NCBI GenBank assembly: GCA_025809375.1
Contig: CP099514.1
Span: forward strand, 930,001 to 994,000
Reading direction: 5' to 3'
Length of the DNA: 64,000 nt
Source: Bacillus zhangzhouensis
GTDB taxonomy: Bacteria; Bacillota; Bacilli; Bacillales; Bacillaceae
Numbering within the stretch: the first letter of the stretch is position 1; every line of letters begins with the position of its first letter. Below, piece after piece: positions 63,258 through 64,000 of the stretch. The position numbers and the translations under genes are program-made. Below the pieces are notes generated by a model. That model worked only from the letters and a program-made list of their open reading frames with translations, was not told the DNA's origin and searched no databases.

Positions 63258-64000
63258 ATGAAAGGTTATTTAAATTTAGAAGATGGAGCCTCTTTTGAAG
63301 GAGATCTGACAGGAGAAGCTGACATCACAGGTGAAGTGGTCTTTTTTACAGGGATGACAGGTTATCAAGAGGTACTCACAGATCCTTCCTATAAAGGTCA
63401 GATCATTGTTTTCACATATCCGCTGATCGGCAATTACGGCATCAATCATGAAGACTTTGAGAGCAAAAAGCCACAAGTAAAAGCTGTGGTTGTGTACGAG
63501 GCAGCAGAACATTTTTCACATCATCTTGCAGCAGTCAGCTTAAAGGATTATTTACAAAAATGGAATATCCCGCTTCTGACACATACGGATACGCGCGCAG
63601 TCGTGCAAAACATCCGTGCAAATGGAACAATGAACGCTGTGCTCAGTGTAGACGAAAACGAAACGCCGCCTGCAATGAAACAAGACAATGTGGTTGCACA
63701 GGTGACAGATAACGAGATCTACACACAAGGTAGCGGTGAGGAACATGTGGTGCTCATTGATTTTGGCTTTAAAAAATCAATTGCCGATTCGCTTACAGCC
63801 CGCGGCTGTAAAGTAACCGTCATTCCATATAAACAAATGGAAAAGGTGTTTGAGATCAAGCCGGATGCGATCCTGCTGTCAAACGGACCTGGAGATCCGA
63901 AAACAATGACACCGTATTTAAAAACGATTCTTGACATTATGATGACATTCCCAACACTTGGGATCTGCTTAGGTCACCAATTAATTGCTCTTGCACTTGG
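63258..64000 (+). CDS. carA: Carbamoyl-phosphate synthase small subunit (5' part), arginine type
   Basis: The frame starts MKGYLNLEDGASFEGDLTGE after GGGGTGA and runs off the right edge with 247 codons present. It has the CarA N-terminal domain (VFFTGMTGYQEVLTDPSYKGQIIVFTYPLIGNYGIN in part) and the beginning of the class I glutaminase: LSNGPGDP and the nucleophile Cys237 in GICLGHQ. Its place after argD makes it the arginine-specific subunit; carB should follow. Confidence 0.95.
   Translation, partial: MKGYLNLEDGASFEGDLTGEADITGEVVFFTGMTGYQEVLTDPSYKGQIIVFTYPLIGNYGINHEDFESKKPQVKAVVVYEAAEHFSHHLAAVSLKDYLQKWNIPLLTHTDTRAVVQNIRANGTMNAVLSVDENETPPAMKQDNVVAQVTDNEIYTQGSGEEHVVLIDFGFKKSIADSLTARGCKVTVIPYKQMEKVFEIKPDAILLSNGPGDPKTMTPYLKTILDIMMTFPTLGICLGHQLIALAL

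Noticed and set aside
1-64000. tRNA, rRNA, CRISPR arrays, replication origins
   Set aside because: No cloverleaf, rRNA or regularly spaced repeat was recognised by eye anywhere in the window.

Overview
The window is chromosomal DNA of a spore-forming Bacillus, most likely the B. pumilus / B. safensis / B. altitudinis group. Evidence: a long gene order shared with the B. subtilis yhjR-addBA-sbcDC-gerP-yisI..yisR and yitH..yitW-argCJBD-carA regions, spore genes (gerP operon, cotH/cotG, Spo0E-like yisI, asnO), low-to-moderate GC, and a carotenoid gene set beside yisP. All names are by recognition of the sequence; no database search was run.

Layout. 1-2.1 kb: right part of an ICEBs1-like conjugative element (end of a CwlT-type cell-wall hydrolase, YddI-like protein, RapI-like regulator and an overlapping Phr peptide gene ending in DRVAA). 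2.2-4.1 kb: BlaI-type repressor, short M56 metalloprotease and DoxX-family membrane protein, with two similar dyad operators. 4.2-16.9 kb: yhjR and the DNA repair block addB-addA-sbcD-sbcC-yisB. 16.9-21.2 kb: spore block, gerPABCDEF, yisI, and divergent cotH / cotG (coat kinase and its Ser/Lys/Arg-rich substrate). 21.2-25.2 kb: yisK, yisL, yisN, asnO. 25.3-29.2 kb: a three-gene overlapping operon (two CrtN-type desaturase/oxidases and a YisP/CrtM-type synthase) for a C30 carotenoid. 29.2-30.7 kb: IS1182-family element, copy 1. 30.8-34.4 kb: yisQ (MATE), yisR (AraC), a GNAT, a small membrane protein and a decayed serine-acetyltransferase-like gene. 34.8-43.1 kb: a Fur-box-led six-gene siderophore operon of the rhizobactin/schizokinen type. 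43.1-49.2 kb: yitH-like GNAT, a secreted PPC-domain protein, a gutted metH remnant behind yitJ under a SAM (S-box) riboswitch, yitK, yitL. 49.3-50.8 kb: IS1182-family element, copy 2. 50.9-53.6 kb: BMP-family lipoprotein overlapping a chemoreceptor gene. 53.6-58.5 kb: yitS, yitT, an ipi-like gene with a lipoprotein signal, yizC-like, yitU, yitV, yitW. 58.9-64 kb: argC-argJ-argB-argD and the start of carA.

How the parts work together. AddAB and SbcCD process DNA ends. GerP, CotH and CotG build a permeable, phosphorylated spore coat. The Crt operon should make a C30 pigment. The siderophore operon converts aspartate semialdehyde to diaminobutyrate, then 1,3-diaminopropane, then a hydroxamate arm, and joins two arms to citrate. 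argCJBD-carA makes ornithine and carbamoyl phosphate for arginine.

Most striking points: the two IS1182 copies each sit in a rho-independent terminator hairpin and have duplicated the hairpin (20 and 21 bp), so each neighbouring gene keeps a terminator; metH is reduced to its N- and C-terminal scraps under an intact S-box; an orphan BMP-type binding lipoprotein is translationally coupled to a chemoreceptor; and a BlaI/M56 pair appears to share its operator with a DoxX gene. I do not see a clearly unprecedented system; these are the best leads.
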